Shown one piece after another: positions 46,572 through 58,211 of a stretch of DNA of 64,000 nt. The position numbers were made by a program, and so were the translations under genes. Location: the NCBI GenBank assembly GCA_027943245.1, contig JANDJZ010000073.1:62001-126000 (forward strand), given 5' to 3'. The stretch comes from Acanthamoeba sp. SK_2022b. Lineage: Eukaryota; Discosea; Longamoebia; Acanthamoebidae. Each line of letters starts with the position of its first letter. Position 1 is the first letter of the stretch. The notes beneath the pieces were generated by a model. It made no database searches. It had not been told where the DNA came from and worked only from the letters and a program-made list of their open reading frames with translations.

Positions 46572-49093
46572 CTAGAGAGCCTTCAGTGGCGGTTGGGCGC
46601 ATCTGGTGATGAGGCTCTCGATGACCGTGTCCAGCTTTTGTTGCTTGATGCCTAGTGAGATCTTGTGCAACAGCTGCACCCATGACACGCCACACGTAAG
46701 TTATGTGGACAGTCCCTCCGCGCACGGCACAGCGCGCCGCACCTCATCGGTGATGGACAGAGCAAAGGCTGCGGCGGTGGGCGTCTGGATGCCAGCCGCG
46801 CTACTGCTCTCGACTCGTTGCACGGCGTGGCCCTGTCAATCGCACACCGAGTCAGTCTCGCGACTCTCACACTCACTGCGAGAAACATCGTACGATGCAC
46901 TGGGCGCGGATGGTCGATAGCATGCGGGAGATCTCGACGCCGATGGCGATGAAGAGCGAGGCCGAGACTCGTCGCGAGGAGACCATCTCCGAGAGGAAGG
47001 TGGCCAGGTTCTGTAGCCACGAGTTGCGATAGGCGGCGAAGAGGTGGGCGGTCTCCTGCAGCACGACGGACGGGTACAGCTCGAGACCCCACACCTGCGA
47101 CAGGCTCATGGCCATGGCGATCAGCCGACGGCCCAAGAACGACTGTCGGAGGCGAATGGCGCGTGCGGCGCCGTCCATGATGATCGCCTTGGCCTGCCTC
47201 AGTCGCTCGTCCTCACTCACCTGCTGTGCGTTCACGAAATACTGTCGTGCGCATGCGTGAGCAAATGGTGTCTCGCGCAACCAGAACGAAAGCACGCGCC
47301 GGGACGAGGAGCGTACGTGGCGCGCCACCAGTGGCAGGTGGTCGATCGTCGCGGACGCCAGGCCAGCCAGGCCGAGCGTCGGTCCCAACTGCACGGGCAG
47401 ACAAAAAAACAAACAAACAAACAAACAAAGCAAACAAACAAACAAAAAAAAAAAAAAAAACGCCACAGTGAGTCGAGCACGCACCCGAGGTATCAAGGTG
47501 CAGTGAGACGTACAATTGTTCGCGCATTGCACGCCTCGTTGTCGCAGATTACCTCTTTCGTTCTGGCACGGAACCGGATATCTTCGCTTCCGCATCTGTC
47601 GTCACAAAAACGGAGGTTAACAACAAATAAAATCATAAAAAATTAATGAGTGATGAAACACCAAAAAAAAAGAAAAAAAAAAGAAAATAAGGTTTCACCA
47701 CAAGTGGAGGTGCGCTTACTTTGGACAGTTATCTACAGAATAATTCTTCCGGTCTGAAACTGTATGGCAAAGCACCACGTTGGTGGAGAAAAAGGCGTTA
47801 GAGCCAACTTGATGAATTGCGTGTGTGTAGTGGACACGCACGCAACATCCACACAACGCACAAGCGGTGTCATAGGGAGGGCAAGCGCGCGTACCCACTT
47901 CAAACACGGATTTACAATTGGATAAGTTGAGAGAGAGGATCTGATTCTTGACGATGCGCGCCTGCTCTGGCGAGGCTGCAGAACCAATCAATCAACGCAT
48001 AAATAATCGTGCTAGCGCGAGGGAGATCATAGAGTCTTGGAAGGGTGTAGCGAGAGAGAGAGAGAGAGAGGTGTGTTGTGTGCGAGGGGAGCGTACCGGT
48101 GTCAGCTTTGTTGAGGATGATGAAGATGGGGAGGTCGGCAAAGAGCGTGTCGCAGAGGTTGGCCTCGAACGACTGAAAGCGCGCGTGTGCCAAATCCACC
48201 ACGTACCTGGTATGGGAAGCACGGCTCGTTAGGTTGCGTTCAAGCTGAAGGAGGGAGAAAAAGGAGAGAAGTCGCAGGGGCAGTAACGTACCACACGACG
48301 TGGATGTGGTCGCGAACGTCGCTGCTCTTGTTCGCCCTGGCAATGAATTGCCTGACGTCATTCACGAATTGGTCTGTGGGTTTTGTTGTATCGTGGGGTT
48401 AAGACGCGAGCGCGTGGGGTGAAGTGTGGGTGGGCGATAGGGTGGGCGGTCACCTGAGCTGCCGTGTTCAAGACCAACAGTGTCATAGATCACTACCTGG
48501 CCCGAATCATACTTCTGCAGGTGCTGTGTGACCTGCAAGATAGGGACGGGCGCCCATGTGAGGCGACGGTGAGTGACAACGAGCGAAACGGCCGCACTGG
48601 CCAACTCACGAGCATGTACGTACGGGTTGACCGGACCCAGTCTCGGCGAAGCGAGCTCCAAAGACTGCATTGATGAGTGAAGACTTGCCGGCACCGGTCT
48701 ATGAATGGTGGAGTGGGATGGGACGTGAGCAAGCTTTACGCTACCACACACGCGTGCGATAGAGCAACACTCATCATTGTCTACTTCGTACCTTGCCCAC
48801 GAGCAGGACTGCAGAGTTGAACGGTCGACCAACAATGGCACAAACGTGTAGTGACGTTTGTTAGTCATTATGTCACACTATTGTATTATTATTTTTCTTG
48901 ATAAAATAATAATAATAATAATAATCACGGGAGGGTAGAGAATCATACTGTTGGGTTTGCGAAGATTTTTGGAGAGCTCTTGGAGGGCCTCGGTGAGCTG
49001 TTCTACAATGGCAGATACTTCGCCTATGGCGTAGGGCTCATCCGATATGAGGTCCTCCACGAAATCATCCGTAGCCTCTCGTCCCTGTTCCAT
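46572..49093 (-). CDS. P-loop GTPase with C-terminal zinc ribbon and helical domain
   Basis: The start at 49093 (MEQGREATDDFVEDLI; another ATG lies 12 nt upstream) is followed by FNSAVLLVGK spliced to TGAGKSSLINAVFGARFAET, forming the G1 loop GKTGAGKS. Then come QVVIYDTVGLEHGSS (G3, DxxG), a strand like DHIHVVW spliced to YVVDLAHARFQSFEANL, and LPIFIILNKADT (G4, NKAD). Further exons give EQARIVKNQILSLNLSNCKS and a zinc ribbon assembled across a splice (NCPKCGSEDIRF ... EVICDNEACNART). The C-terminal region is helical (AKAIIMDGAARAIRLRQSFL, LGIKQQKLDTVIESLITRC) and stops at 46572. It resembles a broad fungal and protist G-domain family; function unknown. About ten introns. Confidence 0.8.
47401..47460. 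repeat. (CAAA)n and poly-A tract in an intron
   Basis: Tetranucleotide CAAA repeats end in an A run of about 18, inside an intron of the GTPase gene; on the coding strand this is a T-rich tract. Confidence 0.9.
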
Positions 49094-49105
49094 TCTATAC
49101 CTCAT

Positions 49106-49640
49106 TCGTTCTTTATGCCCTGACGATCCTTCCTCCTTGTACCCTTACAGCCTCCTGCACCTCTCGCGTCTGTCGCTCGATCGGAAAGGGCAGATGCGCC
49201 GCGGAGCCACCACACCTCGGGCTCTCACGAGGAAAAAGCGAAGACCGCTTCCTGGTGCCCTCCCGCAGAAAAAGCCTACCACGGCCGGTAAATACCCGGT
49301 TCCAGAGTCGCGATCTTTCCTTCGCTTGGTCGTGACAAGAGAGCTACGTAATCCACAGGCAGCCCAAGCTTCCTCCCCTTTCTGACAGCACTGTCGAGCG
49401 AAGTGGAGAAAATACCAGGCGGATGCCCAGCCAATAAACACGGTTCTGGCCTTTTCCCTGGCCCAACGCACAAGCAAAGAATCGCGAACCGAGTGTGTTG
49501 GCCACGGGGCGCAGCACGCGTATCACCAAACGAAAAGACGCCAGTAGACCATGAGAGTCTCGAGCGCTTCTTTGGGCCGTCTACGGCGCCCTGCTATCGC
49601 TTCCTGCAGGGCTATCAGTGTGGAGGTAGGTGCTCAGTGC
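49106..49640. other. 5' region of the GTPase gene, next to island D
   Basis: GC-rich host-type DNA with no convincing gene. An open frame on the plus strand (49403-49633) ends at a good donor-like GGTAGGTG just before the AT-richer island, and could be a leftover first exon of a gene cut by the insertion; too weak to call. Confidence 0.35.
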
Positions 49641-49649
49641 AGTCCACTT

Positions 49650-52600
49650 TGAGTATTGGATGACCTGCATCAGCACCAATATTGTGAAGAGAATGTAGAA
49701 TCAAGAGCCATGTTGGAATGCTTCTGCCATATCATTTCATTCGCTCCTTGTAACAAGACACATTGGCCATTACTGTGAGTGACTGATTGCTTTTTGCAGC
49801 TCAACAAAGAAATTGGTACAAACGCAGTGTTTGGAGAAAAGTATCATTGACTCTTTTGCTTGAGCCCAAAATTCACTGTACATGGTGTTAAAAGTGTGCT
49901 TGACTGAATTGTACAGAAGAGAAAGCCTTTTTTATGCATGGTTCAAAGGTGCCTGAATATTTCATACAGTGTTTCCTTAGAGACACCCATCCTCTCATTA
50001 AATGCAAAACCACATGCCACCACAGTCCCTTCAGACCCATGGTCTTGCCATCAACCATTGGTGGAGATCTACCAGTGAACTAGTAACACCTCCATTGAAC
50101 AGAGATGATCTTGGTTATCCAGAAGTCATCAGTTGTCTCATCCTCATCCAGTTGAACAGCAATCCAGAGGCCAGGAGCAAAGTTGAAGTTCCTTACACTA
50201 GGAGCTGTCATTCTCTGTCAAAGACGAACATGTGTCTGCAATCTGGTCAGGGAACTACCTTGAGGAGTGGGAACATCAGGATGAGGTGAGAGTCCATCAA
50301 AAATGGCAGTATCACAGATAGGGGTGGTGTGAGCCAAGGATGCCTGCTGGTCTTCAAACAGATCAGCCCATTTGGCAAGCTCTGGAGCAGTGAACAAGGG
50401 TTCATGACAGTTGTCATTAAGATCCTGAACAATCTCAACAAGCAGTGGAGCAGGTTGGATTTTGAAAGGAGCGCCTGCACAAATCCAGGGAACAAGTGTA
50501 AGATATCAAAATGGAAGACATGAGGGACCAAGTGTCCCTAAAGACCATTGAGGTGGGAGCTGAGCCAGCTCTTCCAATCCCACACAGTGTCAATGTTGTG
50601 CAAGTTGGGAGCAGCTCCTTTGGTGGAGTACACATCCATTCATCAAGGTACTATATCTGGCATTTCATCTTATTGTGGCTTCATAACTAGTGATATCTTA
50701 CTGACCCATCTCCTCTCCAACTTCCTTCCAGCCAACCACCATGGCTTCTCTCTATATGCCCACACACAGCCCTGCCGCCATCGTCATCTTCTTCCTCATC
50801 ATCCTCATCTTTCAAGCCTAGAAAATCGCTTGGCTGATAAGCTAGCTTCATCTTTGCTTTTTCAATAAATTTTTTTATTGAACATTCTACTTCGCATTTG
50901 TGTTGAATTACTGCAAAAAAATGCCATCACTCTGCTCAGTTTCCTTTGTTTTTCTGTTGCTAACTTGTAATTTTGAGGTTTTGTACATAAAAATGATGAT
51001 TTCTAAAATCCTGATGTTCAGCAGAAGCCTTAGAAAGGCAAGACTTTACCCTTCATTATGTACAAACCCTGAAAAAGTGAAAAGAGTTTGATACTTTTCT
51101 ATGAACACTGCGTTTACACCAATTCAAGCTTTGGTTCTTTTGGGTCAAACTCTTGAGTTCTTGTGCCTGTCAATAGAGCACCTGGCCAGCCATGTGATGG
51201 CATCTTTTTTGCTGAGTGTTGGATTGGATAGGTGAGGAGCTGCAAAACTGTTTGCCACTAATGTGCCAAACCTTCCCATCATCTCAGCTGCTTATAAAAC
51301 GGACACACAGCTCTGCAGACCAAAGTTGTGGATTTCTACTGTGTTCAACAGTCAAATTAGCAGTAATGCAGCTTTAGGACACCTTCCCAGACAGGTGCTG
51401 TCTACAGAAAATGACTGGTGCCTGGATCATGAGAAAAGAGTCTTCTCCTTTTCTCCCCAACCACTTGCACAGCACAACCTTGGTTCTTGTCCATAATAAC
51501 CTGATCAGCCCCAATTTAAAGGTCCAGAATGGTGAGTCAACCAGGCATGTGGGATGTATGACATCAGCATAGGGTTAGTGCCATGCTTGGTAAAGCTCTC
51601 CCACCACAAAAAAAAAACGAAACGAAACGAAATGAAGTTTCTATATAAAGGCCCTGGTCCTGTGGGGTGTTGCAGAGAAGGAATGTGCCTAGCAAAATGT
51701 GAGGAGTGACACCTTTAGGAATGCAGTAATGCAAACATTATACCCATTAACCTTCATCTTAAAGTAAGAGGGCAAACGTTTAACACAGCTGGCAGACAGT
51801 GTCCATCTGCTCTGAGGTGGAGGGACACCACCTCAACTGGCTTATTCTCAATGATTGGACAACGATCACTGTGTGATATGCCTCCTTGCCCTTGCGCACA
51901 TCAATGTAGACTTGGACTCTCCTGTGCCTTGTGATCTCACAGGCAACTTCTGGACTGAATCTGCAGTTTCAATAACTAAATGAACACAGCTCAGTCATCT
52001 TGAATGCATTCAAAAAGGCCTTCAACTACTACAAGACCAGCTGCTTGCCACACTTTAAACCACATGGGACATTAAAAAACTATTTCTGAGTTCTTGGTAT
52101 GTCCCACCTATGAATGAAAGAGCTACTATTATTGTTTTAACAAATCCATGTACAGTGCATGCAAGAAGGGCAACAGGCCCAATCCAGGCACCCTGAGCAA
52201 GTACTTTAATACTTTTGACAGGCTCACCAAGCATCCGGGCATCATGGGGCCCCAAACTTATGTCCAACCTTAACCTTCCTCAGGAAGGCCATCACTTTAC
52301 TTTTGTCACTTTTGGATGTTGACCTAGGTGTACCCAAAGTTGCATGTTTTATGTTCAACAAACCACAAATCCTGATGTGCATTGGGTTTGGTGGTTGATG
52401 ATTTTTTCTTATGTGCCTCACACCTGACCCAATGTGCAATGGTTCGCCAGGTACATCTGCAAGCTCAACAATGATGTCATGAGTGGCGAGACCCATATCA
52501 CCCTTGACATTTAATTCCGGAAGCAAAAGTACACACTGCCTTTGCCCCAATTCCCTCATTCTTGCAGAGGACTTCTGGACAGTTTTGACCAACTACTGGG

Positions 52601-53790
52601 ACACATAGAGGAACAGATTCACACCTACATGGAGGCTGATCAAGAATCGCCTTTGCCTTAGCCAAAACATCCTTGCCACTGAAAGTAGTCACTTCAAAGT
52701 AAGTGGCTGCATGCTACAAGGGCCATCCCTGCAAGAAGTGTATGAAGCAACTCTGAGTGTACATGCAGAAGCCAAGGAGAGCAGCAAACCCAAGATAGCA
52801 GCAGAGGAGGCTTGCTCCACAGAAGCAGAGGAGGTGGCAACAGGCCAATTCTACAACCCTCTTCTCAGCACAGTTCAAACGTACTGAATTTGTTGGTGTC
52901 CTCCTGGTTAACCTGGGATTAATAAAACGTATTATGAAAGGCTTGGTAGTAACAAAGCCTCCCATAGCAATGCTTCAAAGTATGCCTCATACATATCAGC
53001 TTTTTTGTGCCAATGCACATCGGTTTTTTGGGATTGCATATTGGGTTTTTTTGGACTGATGCGCATTTGCTCCATGTCTTGCCTCTTCCATCCTGACGTG
53101 CATAAGAACCACTGACCATAAAGGCTAGTATGTCCATAAACAGCTGCATAGTAGGCTAACCCTAAGTGCAGTTTTCAGGTCTGCCAGCTCAATGCACAAC
53201 AAACATGCCAAAGCATCTTCAGGTGTTTGTCTTCACTGTGGTCACAATCTACCCCTTTCCCATCTATGTTTCCCTCTTCCACCCACTTGAGTTAAGGTCT
53301 TTTTCTACTTTTTTTTCACTTCACTCTCCTTCTATGTCTCCTTCTCCACCTTCTTCAACCCCTTCTCCATAATCTTCCCCACCTCCCAAGCCAGGGTGGT
53401 CCCATTCATGCCTGCTGGTTGCCACCACCCCACAATGGCTGCAGCAGCAAAGACATTCAACACTATATACACTGATCAGGGAGTGGATCAAGGCCAGCTA
53501 CACCATACAACAGGCAGATGTTCCCCTTGTGGCAAGCTCACACTCTTACAGAATCAGGGACTTGGGTGCACTCAGGACCAAGCCTCACCCATTAACCCTC
53601 TTCTTGACATACAGAGTGTCACGCAAACACTCACATGAAGTGTATGTTGCAGGGGCCACCATCACCTTGCTCCTGCTCCCAGTAACAACACAGAGATCAT
53701 AATCAACGTGCTGGTTGCCAAGAGCTGACATGATGAAGCAGTTCTTCTTCAAAGAAAGAAGTCAAAGTCTAAACACTGGGTGGGCGGTGT
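49650..53790. mobile_element. Decayed transposon island D
   Basis: About 4.1 kb of AT-richer, gene-free sequence. It contains a relative of the island C protein segment (50040-50240 against 35400-35600) and a perfect 39-bp match to island B (51373-51411 against 31506-31544). Other short frames (for example the minus-strand frame 52242-52592) show no recognisable family. This is the largest island in the window and is probably several nested or tandem element remnants. Confidence 0.7.
50040..50240 (-). pseudogene. Second copy of the island C transposon protein segment
   Basis: The minus-strand translation reads TAPSVRNFNFAPGLW, then IAVQLDEDE, then DDFWITKIISVQW, parallel to the piece at 35288-35758. 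An in-frame stop follows shortly. It keeps a continuous frame where the other copy is shifted, which helps identify the ancestral frame. Confidence 0.55.
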
Positions 53791-53843
53791 AGGTTGTGGC
53801 AGGAGGGGCAAGAGCAAGCCGGAGGAGTTGGGAGGGAGGGGTG

Positions 53844-54530
53844 TTAGACAACAGCGCTGAGTTTCTGGTGGTTGCAGTCGTAAATGCATGGGTCAGTCTG
53901 GTGATCACCCGGGTCATGCTCCTCTTCAAGTGGCTGTGGAGTGTAGACTACCACCAACGAGGTCTCACGGGCCAACAGTTGAGAGGTCAGTGAAGGGGGC
54001 TCGACGAAGAAGAGAGGTTGCGGGAAGGCGCTGGTCGGACCCCAGGCCCATGCCGAGGCTCGGCGGCTTACTCGCAGCACGGCGTAGAACAGGCACATAG
54101 CACCCACAGCGGCGATGAACCAACCGGCGAGATTAACAAGTACCACGAAGGCCTCAGGCGACGATGACCCGGAGTTGCTGGAGATGGGGGGCTCCGACGA
54201 ATCCTTGTCTGTGTCGTTGGCGCCAATCGTGGCCAAATCCGCGTCTACTGTGGGCTCGTCGTCGAGCCGACGCGAGAGCTCTCCATGGGACACCATTACG
54301 GCGTTGTTGGGTGGGAGGCCGTGGATGACGGGCGGGGGCGCCCCTTCAGCCACGGCCTGCTCCTTCTTGGGGAGGTTGTCGAGAGATAACGACGTAGATC
54401 CGGTATTCGACGGCGATGTCAAGGGTACCAGTCCTTGTCCAGGGCCGTCCTCCAGAAGGCAACTCGCGGGATTGATGCTGAGGGCCCCCAGCACGAGCAG
54501 TACGAACAGCGTTGAGTTGGAATATCTCAT
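53844..54530 (-). CDS. Small single-pass membrane protein of unknown function
   Basis: The start at 54530 gives a strong signal peptide (MRYSNSTLFVLLVLGALSIN, cut near ASC). A Ser/Pro/Asn-rich luminal or extracellular part of about 110 residues follows, with one NDT sequon. One membrane span, AFVVLVNLAGWFIAAVGAMC, then LFYAVLRVSRR, precedes a cytosolic tail of about 75 residues ending KLSAVV, stop at 53844. A type I topology is predicted. About 228 residues, intronless. I recognise no family. Its 3' end touches the edge of island D, so the tail could have been altered by an insertion. Confidence 0.6.
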   Translation of the reverse strand: MRYSNSTLFVLLVLGALSINPASCLLEDGPGQGLVPLTSPSNTGSTSLSLDNLPKKEQAVAEGAPPPVIHGLPPNNAVMVSHGELSRRLDDEPTVDADLATIGANDTDKDSSEPPISSNSGSSSPEAFVVLVNLAGWFIAAVGAMCLFYAVLRVSRRASAWAWGPTSAFPQPLFFVEPPSLTSQLLARETSLVVVYTPQPLEEEHDPGDHQTDPCIYDCNHQKLSAVV

Positions 54531-55145
54531 GATGGAAGGTGAGTCAAGGACTCGCAGTGCCACGAGCCGATGACCGAAGACTCTATCCGGGGTCGTGGTC
54601 GAAGTTGGAGGAGAAGAGGGAGCTAATAGCACCGAAAGATGTTGAGGAGGCGCCCGCCGACGAAAAAGTAGTCCTTCCTGTACTCGAAGCCAGCTTGCCT
54701 TCCTCAGAGAAGCCCGATTTCGATGTGAGGGGTATCACGAGTCGATGCGGTGGCTCTGGTGGAGGAGCGTCTTCGGTATGAAGAGTTTTGTATGAAGAAC
54801 AACATAACTCGTCGCGCCGCTTTTTCCACGCACCTTACAAAAAAGCGTGTACATAACGGAGTTGCAACGGTCAACTGGCGGTCAGTTGTACAGGGTGTGT
54901 TGTCTTGCCGACAAAAAAGTCACCCCAAATAGCAAATAGGCTAAATAGCGATTAATTTTCCGTTTCGCGATACGATAAGAACTTGCGCGCGCGAATTCCG
55001 GGAGAGCCCTGCCCTGGAAGAACCGAGCGGTACCACTCCTCTGTTCTTGTGCATCCGCTTCCTTCTTACTGCGGAGGGTTCGCGAACACCCGTAGCTGAC
55101 AATTTAATTTGTAGTTGAGACAGATTTTTTTAATATTGAGTCAAG
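54531..55145. other. Divergent intergenic region, 53844 gene to 55146 gene
   Basis: About 615 bp, GC-rich at first and then AT-richer just before 55146. Likely promoters for both genes. No specific motif recognised. Confidence 0.45.
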
Positions 55146-57460
55146 ATGAACGCTGTCGCATTTCTTGCCCTCGCGGCCGTACTGCTGATATGCGCCGTTG
55201 GAGGGGAGGCGCGCCCTCTACTCAACCAGCGAGCAGGACTTCCTAAAGGCCACCAGGTCGACTGGACCAAGGTCGACACTCAGCTCATGGACGCCAAGTT
55301 CGGACAGCGCAAGCTCAACGAGAACGCCAAGCGCGCCGGCGCGCCGGCCGACTCGTCGCTGTGGGAGGTGATCCCCGGCAGGTACCCGACCGTCTGTTCA
55401 TTTTCGCTTCTGGGGGTACTGGAGTCTCACGTCTTTGAGGATAACCGCAGATACCCCAAGACGCAGTCGTTGCCCGACGTGCTCGCGCAGGTACCTGACA
55501 CACCGGAAGGTCGCCAGTTCGTTCAGGACCTTGCCAACCTCATCTTCACCAAGTTCGGTATCTGGGTGCGTGTCACCGGCGCTGTCCTCTGCCTATGAGA
55601 CCTTCATGGTCTGAAATGGACATCTTGGTTTGTTCGCATCTCTCACCCTCGCCGCTGCCGCGTCTCTGACCACCTACCTAGGTGCCCAGCTTTGTCGTGG
55701 ACCTGTTCTTCCAAGATAGCAGCTTCTTCCTGAACTATCTCAAGCTTACCAGCTCGGAGCTCTATTACGGCATCGCGGCCCTCAACTTGGCCTACGAAAT
55801 GGGTTGGATCACATCGTACGCCACGTCTCTGTGCTATCGCCAGCTGTAATCTGGCGTTGGTCCTCGTCTTACACCTACATGTTGGGTTGTATGTCTCGCG
55901 GCAGCAACGCCTCCAAGGTGGATACCCTTCCCCAGGGGTTCGACTTGGCCAACTACACCAGCGCGCCGGTCAACGTCTCCAACTACCTGCCTCCTGAACC
56001 GGTCGAGCTCTTCCCCGGCTTGTGGCAGGGTATGCGTGAGCTATCGTCGCTTTCAAGACGGGCGTAGGCACTGACCACCCCACGCTGGTGCCGCATTGCT
56101 TGTCGACAGGTTTCTACCGCGGAAACGCCACCGAGGACCAGCTCAAGGCCGAGATCGTGTTTTCGCTAGCGCTCAACCAGCTGGCCAACAACTCGCACAA
56201 GACCGAGGCCGACCCCACCACCTACTTCGCGGTCTACAACGGCGTCAAATACGCGTCCATCAAGGTGGGCCCGTTATCTCCGCTATACTCACCGAGACTC
56301 ACGCAGTTACGCACAGTACCTGCTGGAGGCTCTAGCCAACAACGGCCATTCGATCAAGTGCTACTTGACCTACCGTGCAGTTGACTTCTTTGGTCTGCTC
56401 ACGCGCGACAGTCAGGGTAACTTCAAGGAAGTCCCTGCCCCTGTCTTCCTGGACACCGGTAAGCTCCTCCCCCCTACAGTCGCGCAGTTGGCGCAGTTAT
56501 GTTTTCCTCACCGGGGTGCGATGACGCCGAACATTGGTGAAGAGGTGACTTCGGTTTCGGGCGAGTCGGCAGTGACGACTGGCATCCACGACGAGTTGGT
56601 GATTCAGATCAGGTCGGGACCCAACACCAAGGGCACTCCGTTCAACGTCGACATCCTTTGGTACGAGGGCGACAGCGGCATCGGCTTCTTCGCCGGCAGT
56701 CTCTACAACTACGCCTCGTGGGTGGGTGCAGGTACGATTAGGCTGATGACCGCGTCGCCCCTCAACGGGACCGCTTCACGCTCCTCTTCTTCCTTTCCTT
56801 GCCGCAGTCAATACGCAGCACATGGAAGGAAATCAGGCCATCGAATACCTCCACCTCGCCGGAGTGTTCTCCGACGTGCTCATCCAGACTGCTCTCAAGT
56901 TTAACCTGTGGGACCTGGGCTATGGTGCCACCGGCGTCTGCGTGTACGTAGCAGCCGATTCAGACGTTTCCTCACTGTTTGACTGATGTTTGTGTTTAGG
57001 GACTCCATCGCCGTCATTGAATGGACTGTCTACGGCAACATGAGTCTCTACCCGCTCCTGGTACTGTGCTACGCTCGGATCCGAAGCCGTGTGCTGTATT
57101 GGCGCTCACCTTGCGAGGTGTGGGTTTGATCTCAGATGGAGAAGTACCTGGTGGCGCCCGTTGTGTTGGAGTACCTCTCCTTGGACAACCACAACGCGGG
57201 TTACTACGTGAAGCTCGCGGCTGGCCTGTACGAGCTCCCTTCGGACAGCGCCGTGAACCCCAGCCTTCGCCAGAGGTGCGCTTTGCAAATTCCATCTCGC
57301 GGGGTCTGGCCTACCAAACACGTGTCCGACCAATGGTTGTCTGCGTGTGCGTGTCTGTGGCTGCAGGGCCTACAACACTATCACCTGGCCCCCTGGCCAG
57401 GAGCCCTTCGAGACCGTGGTGCAGGCTCGAGCCATCCTGTCCGGCAACTCATCCCGGTAG
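55146..57460 (+). CDS. Secreted protein of unknown family
   Basis: The start MNAVAFLALAAVLLICAVGG is a textbook signal peptide, cut near GEA. Intron 1 (55382-55450) is 69 nt, a multiple of three without a stop, so it could be retained silently. Later exons read in frame: PSFVVDLFFQDSSFFLNYLK, SSELYYGIAALNLAYEMGW, FYRGNATEDQLKAEIVFSLA, VKYASIKYLLEALANNGHSI, FNVDILWYEGDSGIGFFAGS, YLHLAGVFSDVLIQTALKFN, EWTVYGNMSLYPLL, VLEYLSLDNHNAGYYVKLAA and TITWPPGQEPFETVVQARAI, ending NSSR and TAG at 57458. Many N-glycosylation sequons and no membrane span, so it is probably exported or lysosomal. I recognise no enzyme motif or family. About ten exons, roughly 480 residues. Confidence 0.72.
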
Positions 57461-58211
57461 TGGCACGACCTGCATCATTTTTCGAGATCCTCTACGGAAT
57501 GAACAACTCTGGCCTGTCTCGTACCCCGATCCTCCGGCATCGCCCCTTTGCGTGCCCTTACCAATCACCGAATTCGCCATTGCAGCTGTAAGCTGCGATG
57601 GCACCGCCAATCTCTCCTTGTTCTGGTCACCTTTTCGTCGTCTTCCTCGCCTTCTTTTCCCGACTTTTCCCGCCGAGTTTTTAAGGCCAACCAAAATTCA
57701 GAGCTGCGTGGACACTCAGCCACTCATCACGAGACAACCGATACAAGACGCCTGGAAATTTCCGTCTTCGAAATCGAAGGACCAATGAGAGCGAATTGAC
57801 AACGAAACTGCCGCACAAGACCTCTGCGTGCTGCGGCAGCTTCTTCTCTAACTCTTCCCCACACACTCACACCAACGCGTTAGCGCCAACAACCTGTGTT
57901 GACTCCTTACCTCTCCTTCTCTCCACCCTTCATATCCATCTTCCGGTACATTATTCGTTGGCTGGCCCTCTTCTATCCCCACACCCGCGCTTCTATGTCC
58001 AAACTTGTTCCTTTTTGTTTTTACCGACGTACGAAATGAACGTTCTGGATTGCTTTATTGCCCGTTAGCACATGATGCACATCCGTCTGTTTTGGATGAT
58101 GTTGATACATTGCTGTTACAGCGGTTGCTCTTTGTTGTGAGTTGCAGCGGGGCTGGTGTGTATGGTCTAACTGAGCCCTCAAAAAATAAAGGGAACTCGA
58201 GATTGTTCGAG
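57461..58211. other. Intergenic region, 55146 gene to 58212 gene
   Basis: About 750 bp without a convincing gene. It should hold the 3' end of the secreted-protein gene and the promoter of the next gene. Confidence 0.45.

Noticed and set aside
55382..55450. Continuous reading through the first intron of the secreted-protein gene
   Set aside because: The frame stays open, but good GT and AG sites with no stop and a seamless G-R-Y-P-K join make a 69-nt intron more likely; retention cannot be excluded.
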